64,000 nt of DNA from Hexactinellida sp. DTS-2022 (taxonomy: Eukaryota; Porifera; Hexactinellida). Shown here piece by piece: positions 33,605-46,070 of this stretch. The translations under genes and the position numbers were made by a program. Below the pieces are notes generated by a model. The model saw only the letters and a list, made by a program, of their open reading frames with translations, ran no database searches and had not been told where the DNA came from. Position 1 is the first letter of the stretch. Every line of letters begins with the position of its first letter. The DNA is taken from NCBI GenBank assembly GCA_028753945.1, contig JAPNXP010000002.1, positions 9,486,001 to 9,550,000 of the forward strand, in the 5' to 3' direction.

Positions 33605-33775
33605 GGTTCAGGTATACTCTAGAGTACTTCTACCAAATATATTTACCCGAATTAAATAATTTTTTTACAGCGAATTTACTTCATCTTACAAATGGCCTTA
33701 ATGCAATAATACTCGAACTAGGTAACTAGGTGAATTTTTTCTTCTATAAAATCGTATTTTGTGAACGGATAAGGG
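33605..33775 (-). mobile_element. Truncated TTAA element G3
   Basis: TTAA at 33601-33604, then GGTTCAGGTATACTCTAGAG, the inverse of the right end of G. Similarity ends near 33775. Confidence 0.75.
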
Positions 33776-33814
33776 ATAAATCAACCAAATTCACACCGTT
33801 CTTCCTCATGTAAG

Positions 33815-34451
33815 GCAGAGAAGCCAACAGTGCGCACCTGCTTGAACATTTACCATTCAGTGATGACGAGCACGACGACTCTCCTATTTGTCCAGACTTG
33901 GGTAATCAGGAGAATGATTGGATAAACCCATTAATGGACAACCGTGCCTAATCAAAAAGACAATCTCATGATAACATCCTATTCGAGCAAGTTTAACAAA
34001 GATTTGTATTCGAAAACAAGGTCAAGAAAAACAGAGAAATCAATATGATAACTATTAATACCGTGAATAAATTAGTGATTATTAACTTTACACTAGATCG
34101 GAGATAAAGGAGGGCGACCAGATTCTTCTACTTAACATGCGCAAGGAAAAGAAAATGCCTGGAAGTAAAAAGGAGAACAAGTACATTGGGCCTATGGTTG
34201 CACCAAACATAACTGAAAACCATGCCTTGGTTCAAAAAGGTGCCTCTTCTAAGTTGCAAAAAGTGCCGCTCCACATCTCCAAACCACATCATCCAAGATC
34301 AAGGTCTCCGACAGTTGATATACCATCGAAGAAATTAAAATGGATGACCAAGTAATTTCGGATGATGTTTCACCTGCTGTGAATTCCTCGATTCCAAGGT
34401 GGAGATTTGGAATATCGAGGGAGTTGATAGTCAAGAAATTTGAAGAGTTAA
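33815..34451 (+). pseudogene. Integrase C-terminal tail fragment
   Basis: 33820-33950 reads HLLEHLPFSDDEHDDSPICP, matching the region after MWGRE in the fragment at 27 kb. About 34110-34355 reads DQILLLNMRKEKKMPG, KYIGPMVAPNITENHALVQK and KVPLHISKPHHPRSRS, the post-core 'GPY'-like domain of Ginger/Gypsy integrases. It then continues VISDDVSPAVNSSI and ISRELIVKKFEEL up to the TTAA where B3 begins. No catalytic core is present. Same family as 26.7-27.7 kb but a separate copy. Confidence 0.55.
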
Positions 34452-34486
34452 GGCCACACTATACTGATGATGTGAAATTGAGCTAA

Positions 34487-36013
34487 GGCCACACTATACT
34501 GATAGATGAGATTGTGATTATAATCCTTTTGGATAGTACCCTATAAAATTAACCAGCATTGAAAATCTCCGGTGTTTCTGACTCAAATCTTTGAAGTTGC
34601 GACCTTTTTAGTGCTAAGGAATGTGTGCATCATCATATAAAGGTCAATTTTATTTTGAAGGAACATAACCTTTGGTCCAGATTTCACAAATAAGGTTCAA
34701 TATGTTTGAAACCAAATTTAAATGAAGGAGTACAAATGTACCTTTATAGAATTACGTTTTTTAACACTTCCGACAAAGACTTTCACAATTACAGCACTTT
34801 GAAGTCAGATTTCCACTGCCAAACTACAACATTTCGTTGTTTGGCAGTCGAAGACTGACTTCAAAGGGCTGTAACTGTAAAAGTTTTTGTAGAAAGTGTT
34901 AAAAAACGTAATACTATAAAGGTACATATGTATTTATTCGTATAAACTTGGTTTCAAACAAATTGATCAAAGTTTGTGGAATCTAGACCAAAAGTTATAA
35001 TGGGAGCTTTTTACATGCACCACTATTTTGACTCAAATTAAGTGAATACATATGTTTCCAACTATTATGCAAATGCTTTCAGCCGTTTTTCATATGAGTT
35101 TGTAATAGTACATAGATGTGATTACAAAATTAGAGCTAAGCTCCAGCGTTTATAGTTTTCGAGAAAAAGATTTGCTAAATCATCAAAAAAGGGCACATTC
35201 TATGCCCATATATGTTCATTTGGAAAAATTGTGCGAGTTAGGGTCACAAAATGTATTATTGAGGGATAGTAAACCGGGTATTGGGAGCAACTTGCACTCA
35301 AACCTTTATGAATTCGTCCGCGGAATTCTGAGATTCAAAATGGAAAAGTGAAAGGACCACCCACGAGTTGAAAGGTCAGAAAGGTTTAATTGCTAATGCG
35401 TTCACAGTTTTTATCCTAATTGTTTGAAACCAAGTGGAAACTAATGAATAGCTATTTTATTTGGGGATGACCCTTGATCTAAACTTTACAATACAAAATT
35501 TCACAGTTCTAGCCCTTTGAGTTCAGACTTGGCCTATTGACTGTACAAATCTGACTTCAAATGACAATAACTCTGAATTTCTTCATTGGAATGTTGAAAA
35601 TTTTGTTCTACACCCTAAGTATTTATGCATATATACTATTGTATGGTTAACAACGAAATTGAAAGCAAATTTTAGCAGTGCGAGCGTACAAACTCTTTGA
35701 CCCATTTGAAAAAGTCACCCTCCTTGATGTCCATCACATTCCCGAATATTATAAAGGTCGCTACAGCAAAACCATTCGTCAGATTCACCTGAAATTTGAA
35801 ATGTAGGTTTACTTTACAGGGTACTAACCAAAAACATGCCAATCTCAATTTATCTGACCAGCATTGTGGGGCCGTAATTTAAACTTTCGTCCGAAATTAG
35901 CTAAATAACAGAGAATTCCTGGGTCACCGAGCCCTACTGACTTCAAATCTACTCAGAATTCAAAAAAAATAGGACAGATTATCTACCAGTGTGAAACTAG
36001 CAGGAAAACGAAT
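34487..36013 (-). mobile_element. TTAA element B3, inverted and incomplete
   Basis: Inverse of B1/B2, more diverged. The end GGCCACACTATACT appears twice (34452 and 34488), a small terminal duplication. The other end is replaced by element I at 36018 inside the sequence AAACGAATT. Non-coding. Confidence 0.85.
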
Positions 36014-36017
36014 TTAA

Positions 36018-37245
36018 GGATGCTTGCCGCCAAATTATCCGGTATTTAACTTCAAAAATTTAAGTGTCGATTATTGTGAAATAACATGCAAAAATAACCC
36101 GGAATTCTGTTGGAAGTGCAAATTTTCAAAAATCTAGAATATTTTTGCTCAAAAGTGCATTATTAGTGACGTCATTTTTGATGACATCGGTGATTATGTG
36201 AACATTCCTCACATTTATCACCATTGATGGTTATTTATGTGCATTTTGATACTAATATCAGTTCATATATTACTAATATGTATCAACGGCACGGTGGAAA
36301 GCATATGGAGAATGTATATTTGAGGTTATGGATTTGAATCTCTATGGTGACTATCATTTTATTTATTCTGGGATATACAGCAATTCAATTGAAAGATTCC
36401 ACACATATAAATGGTGCATATACATAGTAGTTCAAAATATTGCTGGAATGAACTTTCTGTTGAATTTCGAACGATTCTCACAGCCAATTACATCAAATTC
36501 CTTTTCCAGCTGGTGTCCCAAAATAAAGTGGACTTGCATAAATGGATATATATCAAGTCATTTAGTTACGAACAATGACTGAATACATGTAAAGCTTATC
36601 GTACGAATAAAAGCTTACATACTCCTTCCATACAGGGATGAAACACCTTGTAATATCTTAGTTAGAGAGTGTTTTATTCGGAAAAACTTTGACCCTTAAT
36701 AACTCAAAACAGAGATTTCTGACCTTTGACCAATTGTTTTTTATAAAATACATATCAAAAGTCGCCAAAAATTTGGCACATGTTAGTATATAACGGTTAC
36801 TATATATTTGACCTTGATTGAACAAAACGAACTTATATTGCGTGACATGTCCAAGAAAAATTGGCTAAAAATCGATCTTTTCGAACTAATGTCCGCATGT
36901 TTTGGGTATTTATATCCAAAATAAATTTTTGTGAATGGATCAGTCTGAAAATGGTCAATTTTCTTCCTATAGTAGTGCTGTATATACTCAGCAAATTTTA
37001 GAACTTGAGCTCTGACAGTTTTTATGATAATATTCTACGCCTATACAATATTTAGTATTACGGAGATAGGAAGCCATCCGCCACGTAATATGATGGAATT
37101 CTGAAAATTGCTCATAAAAAGTTCAAAAGTCATGATTATATGCTTAGTTGGGCTATTACAGGCAATAATGGAGAATTTCAGCTCAATATCCAAAATAATC
37201 GTAAAACTACCCATAGGGCTAATACACTTTTGGCGGCAAGCATCC
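36018..37245. mobile_element. TTAA element I, 1,228 bp
   Basis: TTAA at 36014-36017 and 37246-37249; inverted ends GGATGCTTGCCGCCAAA. Inserted at the edge of B3. No coding capacity; the ORF at 36328 is weak. Confidence 0.85.
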
Positions 37246-37249
37246 TTAA

Positions 37250-37640
37250 TATATAACCATAGCAGAATAATCGTAAAGTAATCTGTATAAATAACTATAT
37301 GGATTTTTCTATTGATTCCTTATAGTTCTATATTTTAATTGATTCTATGGGAAAGGTATGCAATCGCAAGTTGAGTTGAGAATATTCATAGATTCATTAT
37401 ATGATGTAGTCATGAAATAACAGTTAAAAACGAGTTTGCTCAGTAGGGCTGAAGAGCCTTCAACGGGTATTATTGGTAAACAAGTACGTATGCTGATTTC
37501 GAATTTCGAGTTCCTAAATATATAATATGAATAAATGTTGTTATTGTTCACACAAATAGGTAAAGAAATTAATGAAAATTCAATATCATCCTAGAAGTTA
37601 GCTTCTAACGGGTATTATTGGTAAACATATCAAAACTATG
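37250..37640 (+). repeat. Interspersed repeat R, copy 1
   Basis: ATAACCATAGCAGAAT, AAGTTGAGTT.AGAATAT and TTAAAAACGAGTT match 56773-56995. The string AACGGGTATTATTGGTAAAC occurs twice (about 37458 and 37608), and its inverse at 49480 and 49617. Class unknown. Confidence 0.65.
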
Positions 37641-39413
37641 GAGAATGGTAGAAGGCGTTGTATATAACATCCTCTACCATCTTCCATGGTAGCAAGGGTG
37701 AGGAGTAAGGCTGCATAGCGGCATTACACCTCCTGAATTATCACTTCCTGGCTGCAGCTTTGTATAGTGTCGAATTTTCAAAATTTCCACTTTAGCATCC
37801 AATGCATTGATTCGTATAACCATGAACTACTATAGATAAGGACTGGAAACGACAATAAAAATGGACCATGGATGAACTAGAAGTGCATTCGATATGTTTG
37901 CCTATTACAATTGGTTATGAACTTTACACATGAATTATGTTGTTTTAACCTGGATTTGACTCTGTAGAGTAAGTATGTAATATTGTCATATATTTGACAT
38001 CCATTCATTGTAGAAATAAGTTATCCATAAGGGTATTCCGTATAGGAAACTGTAAATTCACTCTTGAACATGTCTATGGATGCTCTGAATACTGCTATGT
38101 ATCCTCAGAACTTGCTCAGCCTAAATATGACTAAGATTCAACATATTTCAATGCATATCGAATTGTTTTGTCTTGATATTGATTCTTTTGAATTACGGTT
38201 ATGAGCTCCTATTCAATATAACATAGAGACGTCAAAGTTTCCTGAACAATTAGAGCTGTTCTAGAATGTTCCTTTGTCGATTTCAACTCTAGAAAAGCAT
38301 AATCTTTCGAGGCGACGACCGGGATTTTTTATTTTCGACTTCGATGACACCGAATATTGAGGTGTGCGACTTTTGTCAGGTTTTTTGAATATTTAATATC
38401 AATTACGATTTGTTTGACTATTATTAATTGTATTTTGATATATTTAGTAATCGCGAAGGTCCAGGTTTTTTGTTTTGGGGTATATGAAGTGGAAAAAAAT
38501 CAGATCGTTATCTTTGTGAACTTCCTCAGGATTTTTAGTAGTTGAACCCCTCCGCCGGCATTTCCATCATATTGTGAAAACGACCAAATGGGATCCCCCA
38601 ACGTTTCAATAAACGAACTAGTAATCGATACCTATACCTTCTAACTTGAAATGGATTATTGACGTTACTAGGCAGTTAGAGCTAAGCTCTAACATATATT
38701 TTAATCTCAAGTATTATCGTCAGATCACGGAAATGAGACCTCCATATATGGGCATGTGAAATTATAGTCCAGTAACCATTTGGAAAATAGTCTCATTTGT
38801 ACTTCCAATAAATATGTAATGGGTTATTGATGTGAATAAAAGGTTAGAGCTAAGCGCTAATGTTTATACTTTAGGAAAGAAGACATTTGCTGTGTCATCA
38901 AAAATGGACACATTACATGCCCATATACGGATCATTTTGAAAACGGTGCGTGTTAGGGTCCCAAAATGTATTATGAATGTATAGGAAGTCAGGTGTGGCG
39001 AGCATTTTGAGACGTACTGTTGATTCTAGCTGCTCGGGTGTCTGAGAAAAAAATTGACATGAAAATGTACCCTCGAATGAGATTGTAGACCATAAATGTT
39101 TAGATTTTCACTTTTTGCGTTTTTTTTTTAATCAATTGTTGTTTATTTTTGTCATTGATTGCTGGGATAGAGCAATGATACCACCAATCTTACCATTGTT
39201 GAGGAATCCAGTAGTGATAACAGTTCAAAGTGGAGAAACCAGTGATCCGCTGCACAAAATAGCTCATAACTCTCAAATACGCTTGCACGTGGCACAAAAC
39301 GATATACAAACGTTAGTTATGGTCCTTCGACAGTGTTTCGTGAAAAAAAAAAACTAGGTTATGTTGTCTTGGAGCGAAATTTCCGATTTTTTCCCTATAA
39401 GGAACACCATTAA
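37641..39413. other. Non-coding, with shared TE cassette at 38675-38990
   Basis: No gene. 38675-38990 has AGAGCTAAGCTCTAAC, CATCAAAAATGGACACATTA, GCCCATATACGG and GGTCCCAAAATGTATTATGA in the same order as elements B and C, so it is a relic of a related element. Confidence 0.5.
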
Positions 39414-39440
39414 CATACAAGCAAGGTTGAAACCGGCTCA

Positions 39441-39560
39441 ACCTGATATCAGTATTCGTGAATATCTGTCTTACCTGATATCAGTATTCGTGAATATTGT
39501 CTTACCTGATATCAGTATTCGTGAATATTGTCTTACCTGATATCAGTATTTGTGAATATT
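39441..39560 (+). repeat. 31-bp tandem repeat, about 3.8 copies
   Basis: ACCTGATATCAGTATTCGTG plus 11-12 bases, repeated four times (the last partial). Each unit contains the palindrome TGATATCA. It lies in the left part of O. Confidence 0.9.
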
Positions 39561-39632
39561 TCTCTCTCTCGAATGCTGATATTTGGTCAACCGAATATAA
39601 TTGATAATTAGAAGAGATCAAGAAATGTAATA

Positions 39633-39841
39633 CAGTAGACTCCGCTTTATCGATTACCGGTTATTCGGTTCAACCAGGTAATTCTGGTCAACTGGCCAGA
39701 AACAGAACCATACAACTAGTGTATCTTTACTCCAGTTATCGGGCCAACACCTTTATTCAGTTATCGGGCCAACACCTTTATACCTTTATTCGGATAAAAA
39801 TGACCTGATCCCGACGTGACCAAATTAAGAGGAGTCGACTG
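39633..39841. mobile_element. pogo/Tigger-like MITE T, 209 bp
   Basis: TA on both sides (39631-39632 and 39842-39843); ends CAGTAGACTCC / GGAGTCGACTG. Internal duplication of CAGTTATCGGGCCAACACC. Nested in O. Confidence 0.8.
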
Positions 39842-40025
39842 TATATTAATAGTATATATAATATATTACTCCGTTGACCAAATATATTCGGTTGACCAAA
39901 TATATTCGTTTGCTAACCCAATACCAAATACTGATATTCGAAATGTAACCAAATACTGAACTATTTGGCGAATATATTTGGTCAAACCGAATATTAAACT
40001 ATTCGGTTGCAACCTTGCATACAAG

Positions 40026-40891
40026 CAATATTGTAAGTACTCAAATAACAAAATGTGAAATGAAAACAGAATTACTATGCACAGTATTTGTTATTAAATA
40101 ATTGATTTCAATTTTCTTAAGAATATCTTTAGGTTATGTGCATTTAATGGATATAAGTACTAAATATCCTCCAAACTCTACAACTATGAGTCATATTCCT
40201 CTAAGCAAGATTTATCAACGTATACGTTTTGAGCTAGTCGAATTCACACTTTTCTAGAAGTCGGGGGATATAATTGTTTTAAAAAAGCTTGATTTTAATC
40301 AAACTTGATTGATATCTCCCACAATACCACAATTGATTCAGTTTCAATTTATGAAGACCATTTAATAGAACCACGATAATTTATACATATCTTACAAGGT
40401 CATATTTCGTAGCCTCTGTAATCACAATATCCTTGTTTCAGTAAGTAGCTGATCGGTGAATACAATGATGGCAGTTAGCGATTTCAAGATAATAAGAGCA
40501 ACCACAACAGATTGGAGAACATGAATGTCGAGGTCGATAGAGCTTAGATCATGAATAACTTCAATATCCTGTTCGCAAGAAAATGATTGGATAAATTGAT
40601 TAAGAAAAATTATAGGTTTAAACAGACCGTGGAGTAGATGGATTTGTCAAATCCATAACTGGGCTTAGGCCAAGTTGACTCTTTAATACTATAGATTAGG
40701 TCATTTGATATTAAGCATCGCTCACCATTCAATATAAATTCCAAATAGGTGCTCTATTGGGTATCATAGGCGCCGAAAGGGGGGGGTCAGGTAGGGTGTC
40801 ACTGTCACCCCCCCTAGCCAAGGAGCAGCCAGGGAAGAAAACGGAAAAATAATGATTCCATAGTGAGTTTGTATAAATATCAGTGGATGAT
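40026..40891. other. No gene seen
   Basis: No coding signal or matched repeat. Confidence 0.4.
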
Positions 40892-40899
40892 GTATATAT

Positions 40900-41393
40900 C
40901 AGGGTTGGGGCCGATTACTTTCAGATAATTACGATTACGATTTATATTTTTTAAACGATTATGATTACGATTACGTTCTATAATTTTTAAGTGATTACTA
41001 TTACGATTACAATTACTATAAACTTGTATATGATTACAATTATGAAAATAACCCAAAATGTATACTAAATGCGGCTGGCCAAGTCTGATAAATTCGAATC
41101 TAAAAGTACTAACAATAATGAAAAGTGTCAATTTCACTGTTACTGTATATATTATGATGGAATTCAATTAATGTGACTGTTACTGAATAAAAGGACTTTC
41201 GCAGGTGCAATCCCACGAATTGATAATATACCCTTAATTTCAAAGATAATACGCTAATAAAATAGCATGATTACGCTTACGATATCATTACACTCTAATA
41301 GAATCATCTGATTATGATTACGATTACTATTCAGCGAAATTTGTAATCGATTACAATCGATTACGATTGTAATCGTAATCGGCCCCAACCCTG
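40900..41393. mobile_element. hAT-type MITE P, 494 bp, rich in GATTAC repeats
   Basis: Perfect 8-bp duplication GTATATAT (40892-40899 and 41394-41401); inverted ends CAGGGTTGGGGCCGATTAC. Both subterminal regions are made of irregular GATTAC/GTAATC hexamers. Non-coding. Confidence 0.93.
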
Positions 41394-41401
41394 GTATATA
41401 T

Positions 41402-42201
41402 CTATACAATTATATCCGTCTAACATTGATTCTATCCCCAATTCCCCATACGTATAGTTTTTGAACTTTTAATATTACGTCACACCCCCCTAGCGTTGGA
41501 GAGTTTCGGCGCCCATGTTGGGTATTCTGGAGTTATAGCTAATAACATTCTCAAAACCACAATTAGAGTGAGCTGTGAAATGGTTAATGGCAGAGCAAAA
41601 CAAGATTGGGAAAAACTAGAACTTTTGAAATTTTGTGAGCTAAGCTTTTCCAATTGTTGAACTCCATCCTTCAAGCAATTTACAAACTAATTCAAGAAAC
41701 CCAAACGCTATGATGTATACAATACTCTTCATTCAATCGCACATGTTTAATTAAGAGGGGTATTTATCGTTGAATACGCCAAGTGCTAGATAAATTTCAG
41801 AACTAAACTTGTGGACCAACATACATTACTGAGGGTGAGCTTACTTTATAGTCGAAAGTAGTTCTTCTTTGTACAATAATCGAATATCATTAAACTTTGC
41901 TTCATTCAGTTTAGTAGTCAAATGAGTGAAGGATTGAGTAACATAACATCAATGATTCAATGTCCTGTTATGTCCAATTTTAGCCAATTGTTTCTTATCA
42001 ACTTTATTGTGTCCAAATCAAACAATATATAGAGCTCTCTCTGGACAAGTTGGGTGTAGAACTTGAGGAAGTAATGTATTCTTCCGCTCTAAGGTTGTGG
42101 ATACAAATAATATCTTGTATTCTTGGAGATATCAGTCCATGGAGAGCTCTACTTCATTTGGCTTTGATATCACGTGAAACTTCGGCAATTTGAAAACAGT
42201 G
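41402..42201. other. No gene seen
   Basis: No supported feature. Confidence 0.4.
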
Positions 42202-42209
42202 GTTCTAAG

Positions 42210-42589
42210 CAGAGTATTTCTTAAGGAACAAAAAAATGTTTTTTCTTATTTTGGCGGAAAATTTTTTTTATTTTCGGAATAAAAAAAATTATTTCCGGAA
42301 AATGATTATCTAGATACAGTATACAGTCGAAACCAGTTTATTCTAACTCGGGTTATTCTAACTTATCGGTTTATTCTAAATATTAGTAATGCAATATTTT
42401 GTAAGAAATTCCAACTATACTGTATTTTCCATCGGTTTTTTAATACTATCGATTTTTTCTTGCTATTTTTATCTGTAAAGAATTGGATCAGAAAAAAAAA
42501 ATTCATTCTCGAAATTTTTATGCCAGAAAAAAATATTTATGGAATAAAAAAATTATCTGGAATAAAAAACAGTGCTTAAAAATACCCTG
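42210..42589. mobile_element. hAT-type MITE U, 380 bp
   Basis: Perfect 8-bp duplication GTTCTAAG (42202-42209 and 42590-42597); ends CAGAGTATTTCTTAAG / CTTAAAAATACCCTG. Internal ACAGTCGAAACC ... TTATTCTAA runs hint at a further pogo-like fragment. Confidence 0.85.
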
Positions 42590-42677
42590 GTTCTAAGGTA
42601 ACGTCTGTAATTTGTCTTCCAAATACAGAACGTGTGCTAAGCATTAACAACGCGTTTGACTCATATGAACTAGTTAA

Positions 42678-43764
42678 CATTAATTGAAATTTTTGTATAA
42701 TCAAAGTTACCTAGGAAATTTGGGTAGTTATCAATGCGATGTTAATGCCTATAAAGTTAGTACTAACTAGTAGTACGGGGGCGACAGAGAGCTTTAAGCA
42801 ATTACGTGATTGATTAAAAATATTTCTTGAATGACTAATCGGAATTTCTATAAATATCTAGAAGTCTCAAAAATTCTGATTAGTCATTCAATAAATATTT
42901 TTAATCAATCACGTAATTGCTTAAGGTTAAATTACGGCAGATTCACCCAAAAAAACACATGAATTTAGTTTTGAAGGTGGGAGTTTGAATTTCACATAAA
43001 TAATGGAAGACATTATAGCTATATCGAAACTGAAAACGAAATCTAATTATCTTCTATAAATTCGAAATTATTGGGCTTGCAGTATTATGCTAATACAAAA
43101 GTCCCATAGGGGGATTTTTTCAGACTCCACCTGATAAGTGTGTGGTTTGCAAGATCATTATTTGCTAAAGACCTGTACTGTGTGATCTATCAGATAGATC
43201 ATCGTTATGGGCGGTTGGTGAGTGGTTTAGAATTTTGATAAGATGTAAATAAAAAATAATGCGACGATTTAAAACCAAAAAATGAATAAAAAGGTCATCT
43301 TTTTATGCGAAATTTGATTAAATGCTTGATAAAAATTATTCCAAGTCATAATTTAAAAATGTAAACCGTCTACCAACTCCTTACGCTTATAATCTTTAAA
43401 TATTGATTCTGATAACAAACATTGATGGCCGCATTGCCAAATTACCGCATAATATCTACCACCACTTTTGGAAATCGCCCTATGGGAGATTTGTATTAGC
43501 CAAATTTTGAAACCGACAAAAAATAAAAAGTATAATAGATAGGGACATTTTCTTTTTGGTTTATTGATTTGTATCGTATTGGTATATATTTCTCACAATT
43601 ACAGATTAATACAAGAACTTTCATTCACGTGGGGTAATTTAACCTTAAAGCTCTCTGTCGCCCCCGAGCTACTAGTTAGTACTAACTTTATAGGCATTAA
43701 CATCGCATTGATAACTACCCAAATCTCCCAGGTAACTTTGATTATAGAAAAATTTCAATTAATG
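42678..43764. mobile_element. Long-hairpin TTAA MITE K, carrying A4
   Basis: TTAA at 42674-42677 and 43765-43768. Without A4 it is about 363 bp and almost wholly palindromic: arms of about 175 bp starting CATTAATTGAAATTTTT, with a loop of about 15 bases near 42855-42870. Confidence 0.9.
42925..43644. mobile_element. TTAA element A4, 720 bp
   Basis: TTAA at 42921-42924 and 43645-43648; ends GGTTAAATTAC. Inserted in the right arm of K. The intact left arm shows the unbroken sequence GAGCTTTAAGCAATTACG, which proves the target site. Confidence 0.93.
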
Positions 43765-43856
43765 TTAAATTAAATGATATGTTATTTAGTTCCATATTCA
43801 CATACCAGGCTGTAACTCGGAATGTATATGAGCTTGAGAGTCAAACTTTGTTTTAA

Positions 43857-44731
43857 GGTTCAGGTCTACTCTACAAAATACCAAAATTTCGATAAAATCC
43901 CAAACTATTGTAAATCTCGTTTTTATTGCATTTTCGGATGTGTGGACACCCATGTGGACTCTCACGAAATTTCAAACAAAAATTCCAATTATTTCTCCAG
44001 TTTGACTCACTTCGAGTTTTGAAAAAAATATCGGGGTTCTGGTGCTGGTTTTCCGGTTGCAGTATACCATAGAAACTTGATAATTTCGGGACATAGCCAC
44101 ATATAGGTTTTATCTTTCATTAGGATAGAACAGCATATATCGCATCTTAATTTCAAATCTTATGGAAAAATATTGAATAATTTCAATGATACATACTTTT
44201 TAGTGTCCTCCACCTAATCCACTGCCATAGGGGACACTTTTTTTCAAACCCCGCTATCTCCAAACACAATTATTGGCATTGCGGAAGTCATATTATGACT
44301 CATATACCACCTAGAAACAAAATCTCAACGGTTTTGGACAGCTCTCAATTAGTTCTATCATATGAGTGCAGCGATTTCATTTGTAACTTCTATTTTTCTT
44401 TTTATTTAATTTATTAATGATGAAAAAAGTGATGTCCACATCTATTGATGAAAAATTTGACTAATAAGTGATTAAAAGAATTCTTGCACTCATATGATAG
44501 TTTAGAAGTTTCTCCATGCAATGCAACAACAATCTACTCTTAATCATTAACAGAAAAAAACTTATCCGTTCCGCAAAATACGATTTTATGGAAAAAAAAA
44601 ATTTCACTGAGTTACCTAGATCGAATGTTATTGCACTTTGCCATTTAGAAGATGAAGTAAATCCGCTGTAAAAAATTTAATTAATTCGGGTGAATATATT
44701 TGCTAGAAGTGCTCTAGAGTATACCTGATCC
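43857..44731. mobile_element. TTAA element G2, 875 bp, uninterrupted
   Basis: TTAA at 43853-43856 and 44732-44735; ends GGTTCAGGT and inverse GATCC/ACCTGA. Provides the empty sites for A2 and H in G1. Non-coding. Confidence 0.9.
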
Positions 44732-44946
44732 TTAAATGATAGATAATAAAGAGGGTAAATAGAATACAAGCTAAGGAAGATAATTAGCTTTTTCAATTCC
44801 AGAAGGAACTTGGCCCTAAATATATTGTTAGCAAATAATTCCTTGATTATATGAATGATCTAATAAGAACACATTCTATTTCTATATTTATGCTTTTATT
44901 CATAAATTGCTCTTTGTGGGTGGTCTCTTGGTCTACAAAGTTTAAT

Positions 44947-45231
44947 TTAGCTTCTGTTTACTAATGATTTTGGACGTTTTACAAGATCCCCCTTGGGTAC
45001 AATTTCACTACATTCACAATATTTTATTTTTACTGGGCCGACTATACTATAGTATAATGGCCCAGTTTTTAAATCACTGCCTTGGATTTTTTTAGTATCG
45101 ATGCCAGAGCGTATTTTGGAGGCTTTGAGATGAATACTCCTACCATTCTTCCTGTTCCTCTGACTCCCCAATTTATAGACAGCTCTTTCGACATTAATCC
45201 AAAGCTTACTTCTCCCAGTATATTTCTGTTT
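44947..45231 (-). other. Possible exon of unknown protein
   Basis: A minus-strand frame open over about 94 codons, basic: KQKYTGRSKLWINVERAVYK, LGSQRNRKNGRSIHLKAS and KYCECSEIVPKGDLVKRPKS, stop at 44947. No initiating ATG is in frame, so if real it is an internal or last exon (an acceptor-like CTGAG lies just upstream). The residue pattern looks protein-like, but I do not recognise it. It sits between G2 and E2, among transposons. It could equally be chance. Confidence 0.3.
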
Positions 45232-45459
45232 TAAAAAAATCTCAGTTCGTTACCTGCTCCGTATTGCACTACTATTTATAAAGCAAACCCTTTCCTCTAC
45301 GAGATCGAGGATAAAGTCAAATCAGCCTCGACTCAACCCCTCACCTGTCGCCAACTGCATCAAACACGCAGTCGGTTTGATAGTCTATTATGAGGTAACT
45401 ACTCAGTCATATTTATGGGAATAAGTAGCCTGCCAAGCAATATGAAGAACCCCCTGGAT

Positions 45460-46070
45460 CAGGGTATTATACAGGATTAGAATTGAACACTCCTAGGTTA
45501 CTACCATAGGCGTCAAGTTTTGGAAAATATAATCAAAGATGGGGGGGGCCCACTTGGGGGTCGGGGGGGAAGTTTACTGGGAGGTTTACTAATATTACAA
45601 GATTTGTTTTTTCAGAAACAAAATCCGGATATATTGAGTAAACTAACGTAATTCTCACCCTATATCATCCCTTGGTCGTTCAAAAGGACCACTTTCATAT
45701 AAAAATTAAATCCACCGACAGGTCCGGGGGATCGCTCCCAGTGACCACAGCCTCCCCCCAGGGGTGGCGCTAGGGGGAGGCCGGGGGCGGGAGAAGTTTA
45801 TACTGGGCAGCTGATCGCGTTCCCTCTATTTAGACCCCCCTCCCCCACCCTGTCTGGGAAATCCTGGCGCCATCCCTGCCTCCCCCCCACCCCCCAAACA
45901 GCAATTTGGGAGGGGACCGCCCCAAATTTGGAGGATATGGTCACTATATAATGTAATTTGACGTCTAAAAGGTTAGTTTTGTATTACTCTATGCGGACTT
46001 TCGGCAGTTTTCGCGTTCTTAAACGCAAACATATCTCTATTTATACGCCTCTATGCGTATGGGGCTCCTG
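45460..46070 (-). mobile_element. Repeat E2, 611 bp, with G-rich interior
   Basis: CAGGGTATTATA ... GGGGCTCCTG. Both ends match E1 in inverse orientation. The interior (45540-45930) has many runs of G or C, standing out strongly from the AT-rich surroundings. No ORF. Confidence 0.65.

Larger units (their letters stand above)
39422..40017. mobile_element. hAT-type MITE O, 596 bp, carrying T
   Basis: Perfect 8-bp duplication CATACAAG (39414-39421 and 40018-40025) and inverted ends CAAGGTTGaAACCGG / CGGTTGCAACCTTG. Contains a 31-bp tandem array and the pogo-like insertion T. Non-coding. Confidence 0.92.

Noticed and set aside
36328-36582. 84-codon ORF in element I
   Set aside because: No recognisable domain; element I is otherwise non-coding.
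39441-39560. CRISPR-like array
   Set aside because: Units are directly adjacent without variable spacers and lie within a eukaryotic MITE.
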